A stretch of 64,000 nt of DNA from Shewanella benthica KT99 (GTDB taxonomy: Bacteria > Pseudomonadota > Gammaproteobacteria > Enterobacterales > Shewanellaceae). The stretch is taken from contig NZ_ABIC01000022.1 of the NCBI RefSeq assembly GCF_000172075.1, positions 1 to 64,000 of the forward strand, written 5' to 3'. Below are positions 20,147 through 28,414 of the stretch, in pieces. Made by a program: the position numbers and the translations under genes. Numbering within the stretch: position 1 is the first letter of the stretch; each line of letters begins with the position of its first letter. The notes below the pieces were generated by a model. That model searched no databases, had not been told where the DNA came from, and worked only from the letters and a program-made list of their open reading frames with translations.

Positions 20147-20239
20147 AGTAATCACTTCCATCTGGGCCAGTTAAGGACAGTTTGCTTGAACAAAATCTTC
20201 TCTAATTACGGCTTTGAAGAGCCTTTTAGATAAGAGTAT

Positions 20240-20267
20240 TAAGATGCATCTTATTTTTTGTATACAA
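20240..20267. promoter_or_regulatory. Two palindromes upstream of putA
   Basis: The 14-bp perfect palindrome TAAGATGCATCTTA (20240-20253) is followed five bases later by the 10-bp palindrome TTGTATACAA (20258-20267). They lie 94-121 bases upstream of the putA start. Since this PutA has no DNA-binding domain, a separate regulator is expected, and these are the best candidate operators. The regulator is not identified. Confidence 0.5.
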
Positions 20268-20331
20268 TCTGGCATCTTTCCGCGGGATAGTATCATCAAA
20301 GTGTGACGAGGAACACTATAGCGAGGGTGAT

Positions 20332-21329
20332 CACGGCTAGCGCATTTTAATCCCTGACTCTAACAGGGTTGAGCGATACTCGTCGTCCAACCCTGCCATC
20401 TTCTTTTTAGCCACTATACTCGCGCGTTTTGTCTGGTCTTGCTTGAACAAGGTCATTGCTATTTTTCTCATCACATTAAAAGCAAGCGGACCTCGGCCTT
20501 TACGGAACCGTGATTCATCTTCTCTGAATGTCATCTCTAACACCCAATGCATACTTTCTACTTGCCAGTGATGTCGCACAGAAGATAACGCCTGCTCTGC
20601 ATTTAAATCTAATGAGCTAATGTACCAACGTGTTTCAGTGGTCTCTTTACCTGTCGTTTTTTCATGTACGTCTGATGTTACTTTGATAATGCTTTTTAAG
20701 CCAACCCACTGATATTTATTATTTAACCAACTTTTATTAACCAGCACTTGCTGACAACGTCTTGTTTCAATTCACCCTGTAGACCAGAATGATGACCTTT
20801 AAGCGCTAGAATATAATCAGCCTTTTGCTTAACGATTAGCTTTGCTATCTCTTTTTGACATCCCATAGCATCGAGCGTGATGATGCTGACAACTCCAGGC
20901 GCTCACAGTATGAAGTGCAGTTTTGCCGTCAATGGCAATGACATCGCAACCAGTACCTTCTAGGAGAGAAGAAATCCAAGCTTGAAAAGCTTTCTCTATT
21001 TCATCCGCTTTTAATCGGCAGATAACACGGGCAATAGTGTCATGCCGAGGAATACCTGCTTTAAAAGGACGATACTGACGAAGCCAATCAAGCTTTAGAT
21101 GTCCAAAGTTTTCAATATCTTCCCATCCTTCAGAGCCTGACATAACCGCACTTATAGCGAGTAAAATAATCTCTAATAAGTTATGTTTTTTACAACGCTC
21201 AATACGAGGATCCGCAATCGAATCAAAATGTTTTAAAAAAGTAGCAGTCATTAACATCACCAAAAAAGAGTATTTGGTGATCTGATCGCTACTTGAGCAT
21301 AAAGTTCAATTTATAATGATCTTGCCGTG
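20332..21329 (-). mobile_element. ISAs1-family insertion sequence, decayed
   Basis: The inverted ends CACGGCTAGCGCATTTTAA (left) and CACGGCAAGATCATTATAA (right, read on the minus strand) enclose a 998-bp element. A perfect 10-bp direct repeat CGAGGGTGAT flanks it (20322-20331 and 21330-21339), as expected for this family. The transposase gene is internally deleted, so the element cannot move by itself. Confidence 0.88.
20337..21263 (-). pseudogene. ISAs1-family transposase, deleted and frameshifted
   Basis: The N-terminal part (MTATFLKHFDSIADPRIERC, then EGWEDIENFGHLKLDWLRQY and CDVIAIDGKTA) is typical of ISAs1 transposases, which are usually about 370 residues. After [18 protein letters not shown] the frame jumps to a piece that reads [20 protein letters not shown], then [19 protein letters not shown], in another frame, before the C-terminal piece starting at 20747 ([19 protein letters not shown] onward). 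Part of the region between GKT and LDAMGCQ is missing. The C-terminal half still has RHHWQVESMHWVLEMTFRED. Confidence 0.88.
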
Positions 21330-21337
21330 CGAGGGTG

Positions 21338-21394
21338 ATACCAACCCTATCAAATATGTGTCTGAACTGAGCAGATATTTAATGAGGTTGGTAT
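21338..21394. repeat. MITE-like palindrome with ATACCA ends
   Basis: ATACCAACCCTATCAAATAT and ATATTTAATGAGGTTGGTAT form inverted arms of 20 bases with about three mismatches around a 17-base loop. The ATACCA ends resemble the IS630-family ends at 1240 and 3889. Its left end lies within the right copy of the ISAs1 target duplication. It may be a small non-autonomous element or a transcribed hairpin. Confidence 0.55.
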
Positions 21395-21474
21395 TTATGT
21401 GACTCTTGTTTGATCTTGTTCGACCGGATGGTGTGCAAAGTCACTGTCTATGCGGCTTGGCCAAGGTGAAAATT

Positions 21475-21505
21475 AAAAAGCCAGCATTTGAATGCTGGCT
21501 TTTTG
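21475..21505 (-). terminator. Terminator after ygiM
   Basis: The perfect stem AAAAAGCCAGCATT/AATGCTGGCTTTTT is followed on the minus strand by AATTTT. It lies about 30 bases after the ygiM stop. Confidence 0.88.
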
Positions 21506-21532
21506 GGGAGACTCTTGTGGGGAATAGACTGT

Positions 21533-22108
21533 TTACCAGCGATTTTTCTGCTTACGTCTGGGTCTGGGGAGATAGACTAAGACGACACCTATCAGTAAAC
21601 CGATAGCGGCAATAATGCCGCCTTCTTGCCACATCTGGAAACGTTCGTTCTTTTTGATGTTAGCTAGCTTGCTAGTGGCGTGATCACGCTCACTGCTTGC
21701 TTTAGTGAGGTCTCGTCGTGCACGGCTAAGATCTGACTTGAGCTGACTGAGTTGCGCATCATTGTTATCGCTGGAACTAAGGGCTTGCGCTAACTCAGAC
21801 TGGGTCTTATTTAATTCTGCCTGCACTTTGGGGAGCTGTTGACGGAAACTCTTTTGGCGAGTCACCATTTTTTCTTCTACCCAGCCTTCACGGCCCTTAT
21901 GGTCGATGATCTTAGTGTAGTCGCCTTGGGTCTCGCCCAATAGTGAGATTGCCTGGCCTGCCTCTACACTGCCCAAGATACGGAATTGGGTACCCGGTCC
22001 ACCATGAAGATAGAGATAAACGTTATCGGATATGTATCCAGGTTGACCTGCGGCCAAAAGGCTTGGAGAGAGTAATAACAGTCCCACTAAAGCAAAGAAT
22101 CTTAACAC
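21533..22108 (-). CDS. ygiM: SH3 domain membrane protein, YgiM / TIGR04211 family
   Basis: The 191-residue protein starts with a signal peptide (MLRFFALVGLLLLSPSLLAAG), followed by a bacterial SH3 domain (YISDNVYLYLHGGPGTQFRI, residues about 24-85). Then comes a coiled coil (QAELNKTQSELAQALSSS onward), and it ends with one membrane helix (IIAAIGLLIGVVLVYL) and a basic tail. This is the YgiM architecture. It is predicted to face the periplasm, anchored by the C-terminal helix. The function is not established. Confidence 0.87.
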   Translation of the reverse strand: MLRFFALVGLLLLSPSLLAAGQPGYISDNVYLYLHGGPGTQFRILGSVEAGQAISLLGETQGDYTKIIDHKGREGWVEEKMVTRQKSFRQQLPKVQAELNKTQSELAQALSSSDNNDAQLSQLKSDLSRARRDLTKASSERDHATSKLANIKKNERFQMWQEGGIIAAIGLLIGVVLVYLPRPRRKQKNRW

Positions 22109-22301
22109 TTTGAATTCTCATCAACGAAATATAGCCACATGCTAGGGATTTGCAGGGCGTTTTGCAAGGGCTAGATGCAAGAGATATGTCTGTGAGTGGA
22201 TGAAGCTTAATTAATGTCAAAAACTGGCTGAAACTAGGAGGGTATGTCGTGAAAATGACGGATAAATAAAATCTTACTTCAGAGGTTGAGGGCTGAGGCA
22301 T

Positions 22302-22334
22302 AAAAAAGGGAAGCGCTAGCTTCCCTTATTATTT
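22302..22334 (-). terminator. Terminator after pit
   Basis: On the minus strand AAGGGAAGCTAGCGCTTCCC forms a stem followed by TTTTTTA. It lies 25 bases after the transporter stop and closes the phosphate-transport operon. Confidence 0.87.
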
Positions 22335-22359
22335 TTGTCTACAGGCTAAGTTTAATGCC

Positions 22360-23628
22360 TTAGCTGAAGATGCCTTTTATGGTGAAGAAGAACAGAATTG
22401 ACAGTGCAGCACCCGCAGGCAGGGTGATAACCCAAGAGATGACAATGTTTCTGACCACACCCATGTTAATCGCTGCGATACCACGGGCCATACCGACACC
22501 TAAAACAGCACCGACTAAGGTTTGTGTCGTAGAAATGGGTAGACCGGTACCCGATGCAATCACTACGGTTGAAGCTGCTGCAAGTTCTGCGGCAAAACCA
22601 CGGCTCGGAGTTAGGTGAGTAATGTTCTTGCCTATGGTCTGCATCACGCGCTTACCGAAGATGGCCAGACCCATGACAATACCTACCGCACCTAGTGGAA
22701 GGATCCACCATACGATAGCGGAATCGCTGCCGATCTCGCCACCACTGTTGACGATTGAAACGACCGCAGCTAGTGGACCAATCGCGTTGGCGACATCGTT
22801 AGAACCGTGAGCAAATGCCATACAACTCGCGGTGACGACCATCAAGACAGCGAATACTTTCTCGACGTTGCCGAACTGAGTCTGGCGATCGGCCTGGCTG
22901 TCCATCTTCAGGCGTCTAATCGCTAATGAGCCGCCTATCCCCACCATAACCGCAATACCCAAGGCTAATGCATATGCCTCGGCTGTACTGAAGTGTAGAC
23001 CGATATGTTTGAGGCCTTTCTGAATGGTCACCAGAGACATCATAAAGCCTGCCAGCGCCATATAGCAGGGCACGTAACGTTTAGCGTTTTCCAGTGGGTT
23101 ATCTGTATCGAAGATAAGTTTCTGCACGCTCTGGAATATCATGAAGGCGATAAAGCCGGATATTGCCGGAGTGACGACCCAGGAGCCCACGATAGCAGCA
23201 ACCTTGGCCCATTCAACAGCGTCTGTGCCCACACCTACCGCGGCAAAACCAACGATGGCGCCTATGATAGAGTGAGTGGTTGATACTGGCCAACCAAGAG
23301 CAGATGCTGCTATCAACCAAATGCCTGCGGCTAAGAGCGCCGAGATCATACCGTAGACCAGTAGTTCTGGTGAGTCGACGAAGTAGGCCGTGTCGATGAT
23401 CCCTTTACGGATCGTGCTCGTTACTTCACCGCCTGCTAGATAAGCACCGGCAAATTCAAAAATCATCGCTATGATGATCGCTTGTTTAATCGTAATAGCG
23501 TTAGAACCTACTGAGGTTCCCATCGCATTGGCTACATCATTTGCGCCAATACCCCATGCCATTAAAAAACCACAAGTAGCCGCAATTGCAATCAGCAATG
23601 GGCCATTGGTGACTAATACATCAACCAT
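22360..23628 (-). CDS. pit: Inorganic phosphate transporter, PiT family
   Basis: The 422-residue product has ten or more hydrophobic segments in two homologous halves, each with the PiT signature: GANDVANAMGTSVGSNAI near the N-terminus and HGSNDVANAIGPLAAVV in the second half. It imports phosphate, usually with protons or metal. It lies 24 bases downstream of the PhoU-like gene, so both form one operon. A candidate Pho box is upstream of the first gene. Confidence 0.93.
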   Translation of the reverse strand: MVDVLVTNGPLLIAIAATCGFLMAWGIGANDVANAMGTSVGSNAITIKQAIIIAMIFEFAGAYLAGGEVTSTIRKGIIDTAYFVDSPELLVYGMISALLAAGIWLIAASALGWPVSTTHSIIGAIVGFAAVGVGTDAVEWAKVAAIVGSWVVTPAISGFIAFMIFQSVQKLIFDTDNPLENAKRYVPCYMALAGFMMSLVTIQKGLKHIGLHFSTAEAYALALGIAVMVGIGGSLAIRRLKMDSQADRQTQFGNVEKVFAVLMVVTASCMAFAHGSNDVANAIGPLAAVVSIVNSGGEIGSDSAIVWWILPLGAVGIVMGLAIFGKRVMQTIGKNITHLTPSRGFAAELAAASTVVIASGTGLPISTTQTLVGAVLGVGMARGIAAINMGVVRNIVISWVITLPAGAALSILFFFTIKGIFS

Positions 23629-23652
23629 GTTGTTACCTTGATAACTTTGTTA

Positions 23653-24333
23653 TTAGACGCGAGCTAGCATTAGCTCTAAGCGAGAACCGACACGTTCGGC
23701 AAGATCTGCCAGGTCGCCGACCCATTCAATTATTTTATAGAGGAACATCACATCGATAGGATTCATATCATTTTCGATAGCGAATAACTGACGACGGATC
23801 TTGATTTGAAGAACATCGGTATCCTCTTCGATTTTATCGAGTTTGGCGATCATCTTTGCGACTAAGTCCACTTCACGACCACGGAAACCGGTTTCTAACA
23901 GGTCGTCGAGTTCGTTGATTGCTTGTTTGGCCAGAATGACTGCATCGAGGCAGCGGGACAAATAAGCTTTGAAGGGGACTTGAATCGGTTGGGGGATAAC
24001 TAACTGACGGCCTATGATACGACCTGAGATATCTTTTGCTTTGTTGGCGATCTTATCTTGCTGGATCAGAAGTTCCAGAAGATCGGTTCGCTCGACGGGC
24101 ATAAACAGACCACCGGGAAGTGTTAGGCGGATCTCACGTTTTAGCGAGTCAGCTTCACGCTCCGTAGCACTGATCTGCTTACGTAGTACTATTGCCTCAT
24201 CCCAATCTCCGGCAGCAGTTGCGTCAAAAAATGGGATAAGTATCGATGCACATTGGTGCACTTTGTCTATATGCTCTTGTAGAGGCTTAATTGGCGATTT
24301 TGCAAACACGCCCAAAATAGAGTTTACTGGCAT
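23653..24333 (-). CDS. PhoU-like protein, TIGR00153/DUF47 family
   Basis: The 226-residue, largely alpha-helical protein starts MPVNSILGVFAKSPIKPLQE. The repeated helical pattern with EREADSLKREIRLTL and KLDKIEEDTDVLQIKIRRQL is typical of the DUF47 group, which is encoded next to Pit transporters and is thought to regulate them in the way PhoU regulates Pst. It is the first gene of the operon with pit. Confidence 0.9.
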   Translation of the reverse strand: MPVNSILGVFAKSPIKPLQEHIDKVHQCASILIPFFDATAAGDWDEAIVLRKQISATEREADSLKREIRLTLPGGLFMPVERTDLLELLIQQDKIANKAKDISGRIIGRQLVIPQPIQVPFKAYLSRCLDAVILAKQAINELDDLLETGFRGREVDLVAKMIAKLDKIEEDTDVLQIKIRRQLFAIENDMNPIDVMFLYKIIEWVGDLADLAERVGSRLELMLARV

Positions 24334-24473
24334 TGCCGTGTACCTATTTAGGTTATTCCACTGTTGGAAAAAGCGGGCGCATGTTAACCCAAGCGACCGC
24401 GTATTGAAACTGTGATTTAAATTAAAACTATTAGTTTTTATTCTAACGAGTTATATCTGAACTGCAAAGCGCA

Positions 24474-24507
24474 ATCCTACGGTTTATTTGTGACAGTTAT
24501 ATTACAT
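24474..24507 (-). promoter_or_regulatory. Candidate Pho box promoter of the pit operon
   Basis: Read on the minus strand, ATGTAATATAACTGTCAC (24507-24490) matches the PhoB consensus CTGTCATANANCTGTCAC at all but two defined positions. Ten bases downstream comes TAGGAT, a -10-like box (24479-24474), the spacing of PhoB-activated promoters. It lies about 150 bases upstream of the PhoU-like gene and also upstream of divergent ygiF. Confidence 0.6.
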
Positions 24508-24618
24508 TTTGATCGGCAGTTGAAATTTTGATGAATTATTAATGAATTTTTGGTGACGGATTTATTGCGTCGTAAAAAATATAGATCTAAACCTGACCAC
24601 AGAGCGAGCAATTGGCGA

Positions 24619-26133
24619 ATGAATGCCGAGATAGAACTAAAATTATTTTTCCATTTAGAACAACAACAAGTCTTGATTGAACTGCTTGATAGTCTGCCAG
24701 ATAGTGAGCAGAAAGCCTGCCGTAAATTGTCGAATGCTTATTTCGATACCCCTGATCTACAGCTGCGACGATGGGACATGGGTCTCAGGGTTCGTGGCTG
24801 TAATGGTAAGCGTGAACAGACGATAAAAACCGCAGGGACAGTGATCGGCGGGATCCATTCGCGACCAGAATACAATATTGATATAGATATAAACGAGCCA
24901 AAATTAAATTTATTTCCTAAAAATATATGGCCAAATACGGCGAATATTGCAGCAGTGCAATCTCGGCTGGCCTGTTTGTTCGATACGGATTTTGAGAGGC
25001 GAACCTGGCATATCTATGTGGATGAGAGCCTAGTAGAAGTCGCCTTAGATATTGGTAAAGTGAGTGTCAGCAGAGAGGGTGAAATAAAATCTGAGCCAAT
25101 TTGTGAGTTAGAATTCGAGTTGATGGCAGGCAAGACTGGGGCGTTAATTGACCTGGGTCTCAAGGTTGCCGAAACCATTCCCGTGCGCTTAGGCAAGGCG
25201 AGCAAGGCTCAAAGAGGCTACCGATTAGCGGCTCAATCGAGTCCTTTGAGTCTGGAGGTGCTAGAGTTTATCGCTTTGGAACCAGGTCAAGACCTCAAGC
25301 AGACACTGATTTCTCTTTTAAGCACAGGTCTGGAACGTTGGCAGCAGCTAGAAGCCATGATATTAGAAACAGACGCCTATAGCCTGAAGCAAGAACCTAT
25401 GCTTTGCTATCGTCTGCGCGCTTGTGTTCGATTGCTTAGATGTACCTTAGGGCAGTTTAATCTACTTAGTGAGAGCCTTGTTGCTAAGTTTGATGCTATT
25501 GAGGGCCACTTGGGTTTCGTCGAGACTGGACTGAGTCTGGCCGAAATATTGAGTCAAAATTGTCAGCTTATTGCCAGGCAACCGCAGAAGGCTAAATTAG
25601 CCGAGCAGGCCTTGAGCTCACTGCAGCAGTTATCGATTTCGAGTCTTATGCAGAAGATGCTAGCCGATACTGGTTATGGCAGCTTGCAACTTAGCTTAGT
25701 CGATCTCTTGTTCGCAATACGAGCAGGAGAGAGTCGAGTCAATTTTAACATTAATGCTAAAACAGATCTTAAGACCTTTGCCGATCAGCTACAGGAATCC
25801 TCCTGGCAGAAGATCTTAGCCTTGATGCCATCGGAAGCCGACTTGAGCAGTCGAGAATATAAGTCCTTCGCTCGTGCATTGGATGACAGTATTTTCGTCG
25901 GCGTGGCTTATGGCGAGCTTTATACTAAGCAAAGCAGAGATATGTTCAGAGCCCCTTGGCAAGATCTGGTTTTAGGGATCAGAACCTTGGCCGCCTATCG
26001 ACAGTTGGCTCAGATCGGTGAATCGCTGGATATCGATATCTCGGATTGGCTACAGAGCAAAGAGGAAAGTCTGGTGTTTGCCATGGAGCACTCGAGGCGC
26101 TCGGCACTGAGCAATCAGCCGTATTGGCGCTAG
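24619..26133 (+). CDS. ygiF: Inorganic triphosphatase YgiF (CYTH and CHAD domains)
   Basis: The N-terminal CYTH domain begins MNAEIELKLFF, with the ExExK motif, and continues with ANAYFDTPDLQL-type and RWDMGLRVRG motifs that line the triphosphate tunnel. From about residue 215 the sequence is a CHAD-type helical domain with conserved LRACVRLLRCTL, associated with polyphosphate. The homologous E. coli enzyme hydrolyses tripolyphosphate. The ATG at 24619 is preferred because the ExExK motif lies at the very N-terminus in the family. In E. coli ygiF lies directly before glnE; here some 7.5 kb separate them. Confidence 0.9.
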   Translation: MNAEIELKLFFHLEQQQVLIELLDSLPDSEQKACRKLSNAYFDTPDLQLRRWDMGLRVRGCNGKREQTIKTAGTVIGGIHSRPEYNIDIDINEPKLNLFPKNIWPNTANIAAVQSRLACLFDTDFERRTWHIYVDESLVEVALDIGKVSVSREGEIKSEPICELEFELMAGKTGALIDLGLKVAETIPVRLGKASKAQRGYRLAAQSSPLSLEVLEFIALEPGQDLKQTLISLLSTGLERWQQLEAMILETDAYSLKQEPMLCYRLRACVRLLRCTLGQFNLLSESLVAKFDAIEGHLGFVETGLSLAEILSQNCQLIARQPQKAKLAEQALSSLQQLSISSLMQKMLADTGYGSLQLSLVDLLFAIRAGESRVNFNINAKTDLKTFADQLQESSWQKILALMPSEADLSSREYKSFARALDDSIFVGVAYGELYTKQSRDMFRAPWQDLVLGIRTLAAYRQLAQIGESLDIDISDWLQSKEESLVFAMEHSRRSALSNQPYWR

Positions 26134-26287
26134 GACCGGCTTTAACCGAGATAGAATTATTGATTGAACCTCGATAGATTGAACTTCGGGGCTAAAGCCC
26201 CTCTTACAGTAGGACCGGCTTTAGCCGGGAGAGAATTATTGATTGAACCTCGATGGATTGAACCTCGGGGCTAAAGCCCCTCCTACG
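26132..26287. repeat. 79-bp tandem repeat with two palindromes per unit
   Basis: Two units (26132-26210 and 26211-26287) of period 79 differ at a few positions. Each contains CCGGCTTTAGCCGG (CCGGCTTTAACCGA in the first) and GGGGCTAAAGCCCC, so each can form hairpins on either strand. The copies begin just before the ygiF stop and end in the 3' end of the channel gene. They look like REP/BIME-type repeats and may end both convergent transcripts. Confidence 0.85.
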
Positions 26288-27089
26288 GCCTAGGATCTTC
26301 TTTCCCTTCTCTTATCTCTTCACGCAAGTGATTTATCTCTGCCAACAATAAATTCTGGTTCTGCTCCATGCGATCGATGGCCATTTTCAATTCACACTTT
26401 ATCTCTTCACTCTGCAGCTCGAGTTTTTCTGACTCATCGGGGGCGATGAAGATAGATGCCATATAACCTGAGATCACCCCGAAGAAGCTGACTCCACAGA
26501 TGATGACGACTGCACCGATAACATGTCCTGCTGTCGATACCGGGTAGAAGTCACCATAGCCTACGGTGGAGATAGTCACTAATGCCCACCAGATAGCATC
26601 TTCTGCCGTATGAATATTCGCATCGGGTACGCCACTCTCGACGATCAACATTAATACCGATGAGAAGGTCAGGATAGTCACCATGGCGACTAGCAGGCTA
26701 GCTAAGGTCGCTTGCCTGCGCTGTTTCATCATAGGGATGATCAGCGAGTGTGTCATACGAATGAGGCGGATCACTCGCAATATCTGAAATAGACGGGCTA
26801 GCCTCAGGGGTTCTATGGCAGGAATACTGGCAACCAGATCGATCCAATTATGTTGAAAGTATTGAAGTTTGTTTTCGGCTCTAAACAGGTTTAAAAAGAA
26901 ATAGCTCAGAAATATCATGCAGATACTAAAATCGATTATCAGCAGTAAGCGGCGGGTTTCCTCATCGACTTTGGCAAAAGTGAGCACCAGCACCACGATG
27001 ACAGACAGAAAAGACAGTACCATCATGGCTAACTGAAAGGGGGTCGGGTGAGTCTCTGTTTCGGGGAACCATCGACTTAATTTTGCCAT
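26283..27089 (-). CDS. Voltage-gated-type potassium channel
   Basis: The 268-residue product has six predicted membrane helices, an S4-like basic helix (RLARLFQILRVIRLIRM, about residues 95-112), a pore loop and the selectivity filter TISTVGYGDFYPVS (about residue 175). A cytoplasmic coiled coil ends the protein (ELKMAIDRMEQNQNLLLAEI). It is the last gene of the PspA cassette, 73 bases after the ribbon-helix-helix-like gene. In such cassettes channels are thought to respond to membrane state; the trigger here is unknown. Confidence 0.88.
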   Translation of the reverse strand: MAKLSRWFPETETHPTPFQLAMMVLSFLSVIVVLVLTFAKVDEETRRLLLIIDFSICMIFLSYFFLNLFRAENKLQYFQHNWIDLVASIPAIEPLRLARLFQILRVIRLIRMTHSLIIPMMKQRRQATLASLLVAMVTILTFSSVLMLIVESGVPDANIHTAEDAIWWALVTISTVGYGDFYPVSTAGHVIGAVVIICGVSFFGVISGYMASIFIAPDESEKLELQSEEIKCELKMAIDRMEQNQNLLLAEINHLREEIREGKEDPRP

Positions 27090-27162
27090 TTCACATACAT
27101 CCGTTTTTCATCCTATCGCTAGGTTCGTGATGAGATACTCCATAGGTATCTGACGGAGTGTA

Positions 27163-27492
27163 CTAGTTTTTATCACTAAAGTGGATGAGATCGTCCAGTA
27201 CACGCTTCTTTATTTCTAACTGGGACTCAGGAGATAGGCCATATTTATTGGCTAGTTGCACATAATCTTCAGGGTTGAGAGACACGGTCAGGCGTGGACG
27301 TTTAGGCCGCTTAGTGACAGAAAGTCCTAAGATGGTGCGGATCTGATCCGAAGGACTGAAACCTGAGTCTAGCGCGGCTTTACGAATTGAATACTGAATT
27401 TTTTCATCTAAGTCGAACGCCACCTGAGTCGCTTTCGCGGCTTTCTGGTTTTGTAACCATTGCTCCGGAAGCGAATTCTTTTTCTTAGTCAT
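27163..27492 (-). CDS. Tandem ribbon-helix-helix-like protein, 109 residues
   Basis: Two consecutive segments show a beta strand followed by two helices. The first is VAFDLDEKIQYSIRKAALDS plus GFSPSDQIRTILGL; the second is RLTVSLNPEDYVQLANKYGL plus SPESQLEIKKRVLDDLI. Both fit the ribbon-helix-helix fold of MetJ/Arc/CopG-type DNA binders, with a basic linker (TKRPKRPRL). I do not know a named family. It lies between the DUF2491 and channel genes. I infer that it may be the regulator of this cassette, which has palindromic operators. It could instead be an uncharacterised adaptor protein. Confidence 0.7.
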   Translation of the reverse strand: MTKKKNSLPEQWLQNQKAAKATQVAFDLDEKIQYSIRKAALDSGFSPSDQIRTILGLSVTKRPKRPRLTVSLNPEDYVQLANKYGLSPESQLEIKKRVLDDLIHFSDKN

Positions 27493-27531
27493 TCGGTATT
27501 ACCTTAACAATTAAATAGTATCTTGAAACCT

Positions 27532-27559
27532 AGTTCCTAGGTTCTAGAACCTAGGAACT
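27532..27559. promoter_or_regulatory. Perfect 28-bp palindrome upstream of the RHH-like gene
   Basis: AGTTCCTAGGTTCT is followed immediately by its exact complement, AGAACCTAGGAACT, with no loop. It lies 40 bases upstream of the RHH-like start and eight bases after the DUF2491 stop. There is no T run, so a simple terminator is unlikely. An operator or an RNA stem between the two genes fits better. Confidence 0.7.
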
Positions 27560-27566
27560 GTAGAGC

Positions 27567-28220
27567 TTATTTCCCGGGCCAATAATCTCGAATATCGGCA
27601 AGCGGGCGGTACAAGGTTAACATGACATCGGTATCGCCATCGGCATAGACCTCCACATCGACGGCATATTTCTCATCTTCGTCAAGTAGATGATAGGACT
27701 CAAATTCATCGCCCGTGTGGCCATCTGCATCCTGTGGCGGCTTCTTACCGCGGTAATCTTCCCGATGGAAGTAACCAAATTTAGCGAAATTGACCTGATG
27801 ATAATCTTTACCTAGCCACTGAGAAAATTCTGCAACCAGCTCACTCGGTAGCTTTAATGTGGTTAATTGTGCCTGTTCATCTTCTTCGAATATGGTGCCA
27901 AACTGGTCGAGATCGAAAATATGCTCAACTATAGAACGGTTGATCTTAATGGAAAAGGCCAGATAAGTTTCATCGTCTTCATCGAGAGACAAGAAAATCG
28001 TGTCATTGCCATGCCCCTTGAGTGCCCATTCAGTCTGTTGTTTACGTTGGTATTCATAGGTACTGATGGATTCGACTCTTAGCTGTTGACCTCTAAGTTG
28101 TGGCGGCAGGGCAAAGCTATCATCCAGAGAGATCATATCTCCCTTGAGGAGCTTAGAGGGATGATCTAGCTGACGCTGGGGTGCCTCTTTTTTACCAAAA
28201 AGACTTTTTAAAAAACTCAT
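27567..28220 (-). CDS. DUF2491 family protein (YjfK-like)
   Basis: The 217-residue product starts MSFLKSLFGKKEAPQRQLDH, with a short amphipathic basic N-terminus, and continues with a soluble acidic domain (LRVESISTYEYQRKQQTEWA, LAFSIKINRSIVEHIFDLDQ, YHLLDEDEKYAVDVEVYADG). It matches DUF2491, the family of E. coli YjfK. The third ATG-like codon is chosen because AGGAG then has a five-base spacing. It follows PspA, as YjfK follows the PspA-like YjfJ in E. coli. Confidence 0.83.
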   Translation of the reverse strand: MSFLKSLFGKKEAPQRQLDHPSKLLKGDMISLDDSFALPPQLRGQQLRVESISTYEYQRKQQTEWALKGHGNDTIFLSLDEDDETYLAFSIKINRSIVEHIFDLDQFGTIFEEDEQAQLTTLKLPSELVAEFSQWLGKDYHQVNFAKFGYFHREDYRGKKPPQDADGHTGDEFESYHLLDEDEKYAVDVEVYADGDTDVMLTLYRPLADIRDYWPGK

Positions 28221-28324
28221 CATCACTCCTGATTAGTTAATATATTTCAAGTGGGGTTTCCCCTAGGATAATTCACTGGAGAAACGACTTTGATGGTTAA
28301 CCTGCTATAGGCTATAAGACAAAA

Positions 28325-28355
28325 GAGCGCCTTTCTTTATGAAAAGAAAAGCGCT
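28325..28355 (-). terminator. Possible terminator between pspA-like and DUF2491 genes
   Basis: On the minus strand AGCGC...TTTCTTTTCAT...AAGAAAGGCGCT forms an interrupted stem, followed by CTTTTGTC. It lies about 60 bases after the PspA-like stop. It may reduce read-through into the DUF2491 gene. Confidence 0.5.
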
Positions 28356-28414
28356 GCATTCTTAGCCAAGGCATGAGAGGCTAGTCGCTAGCTTCATGTG
28401 CAATCTAATCGCGA

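Noticed and set aside
24014..24415. Plus-strand frame of 133 codons opposite the PhoU-like gene
   Set aside because: Antisense to a clear gene. The Ser/Arg-rich product is typical of shadow frames.
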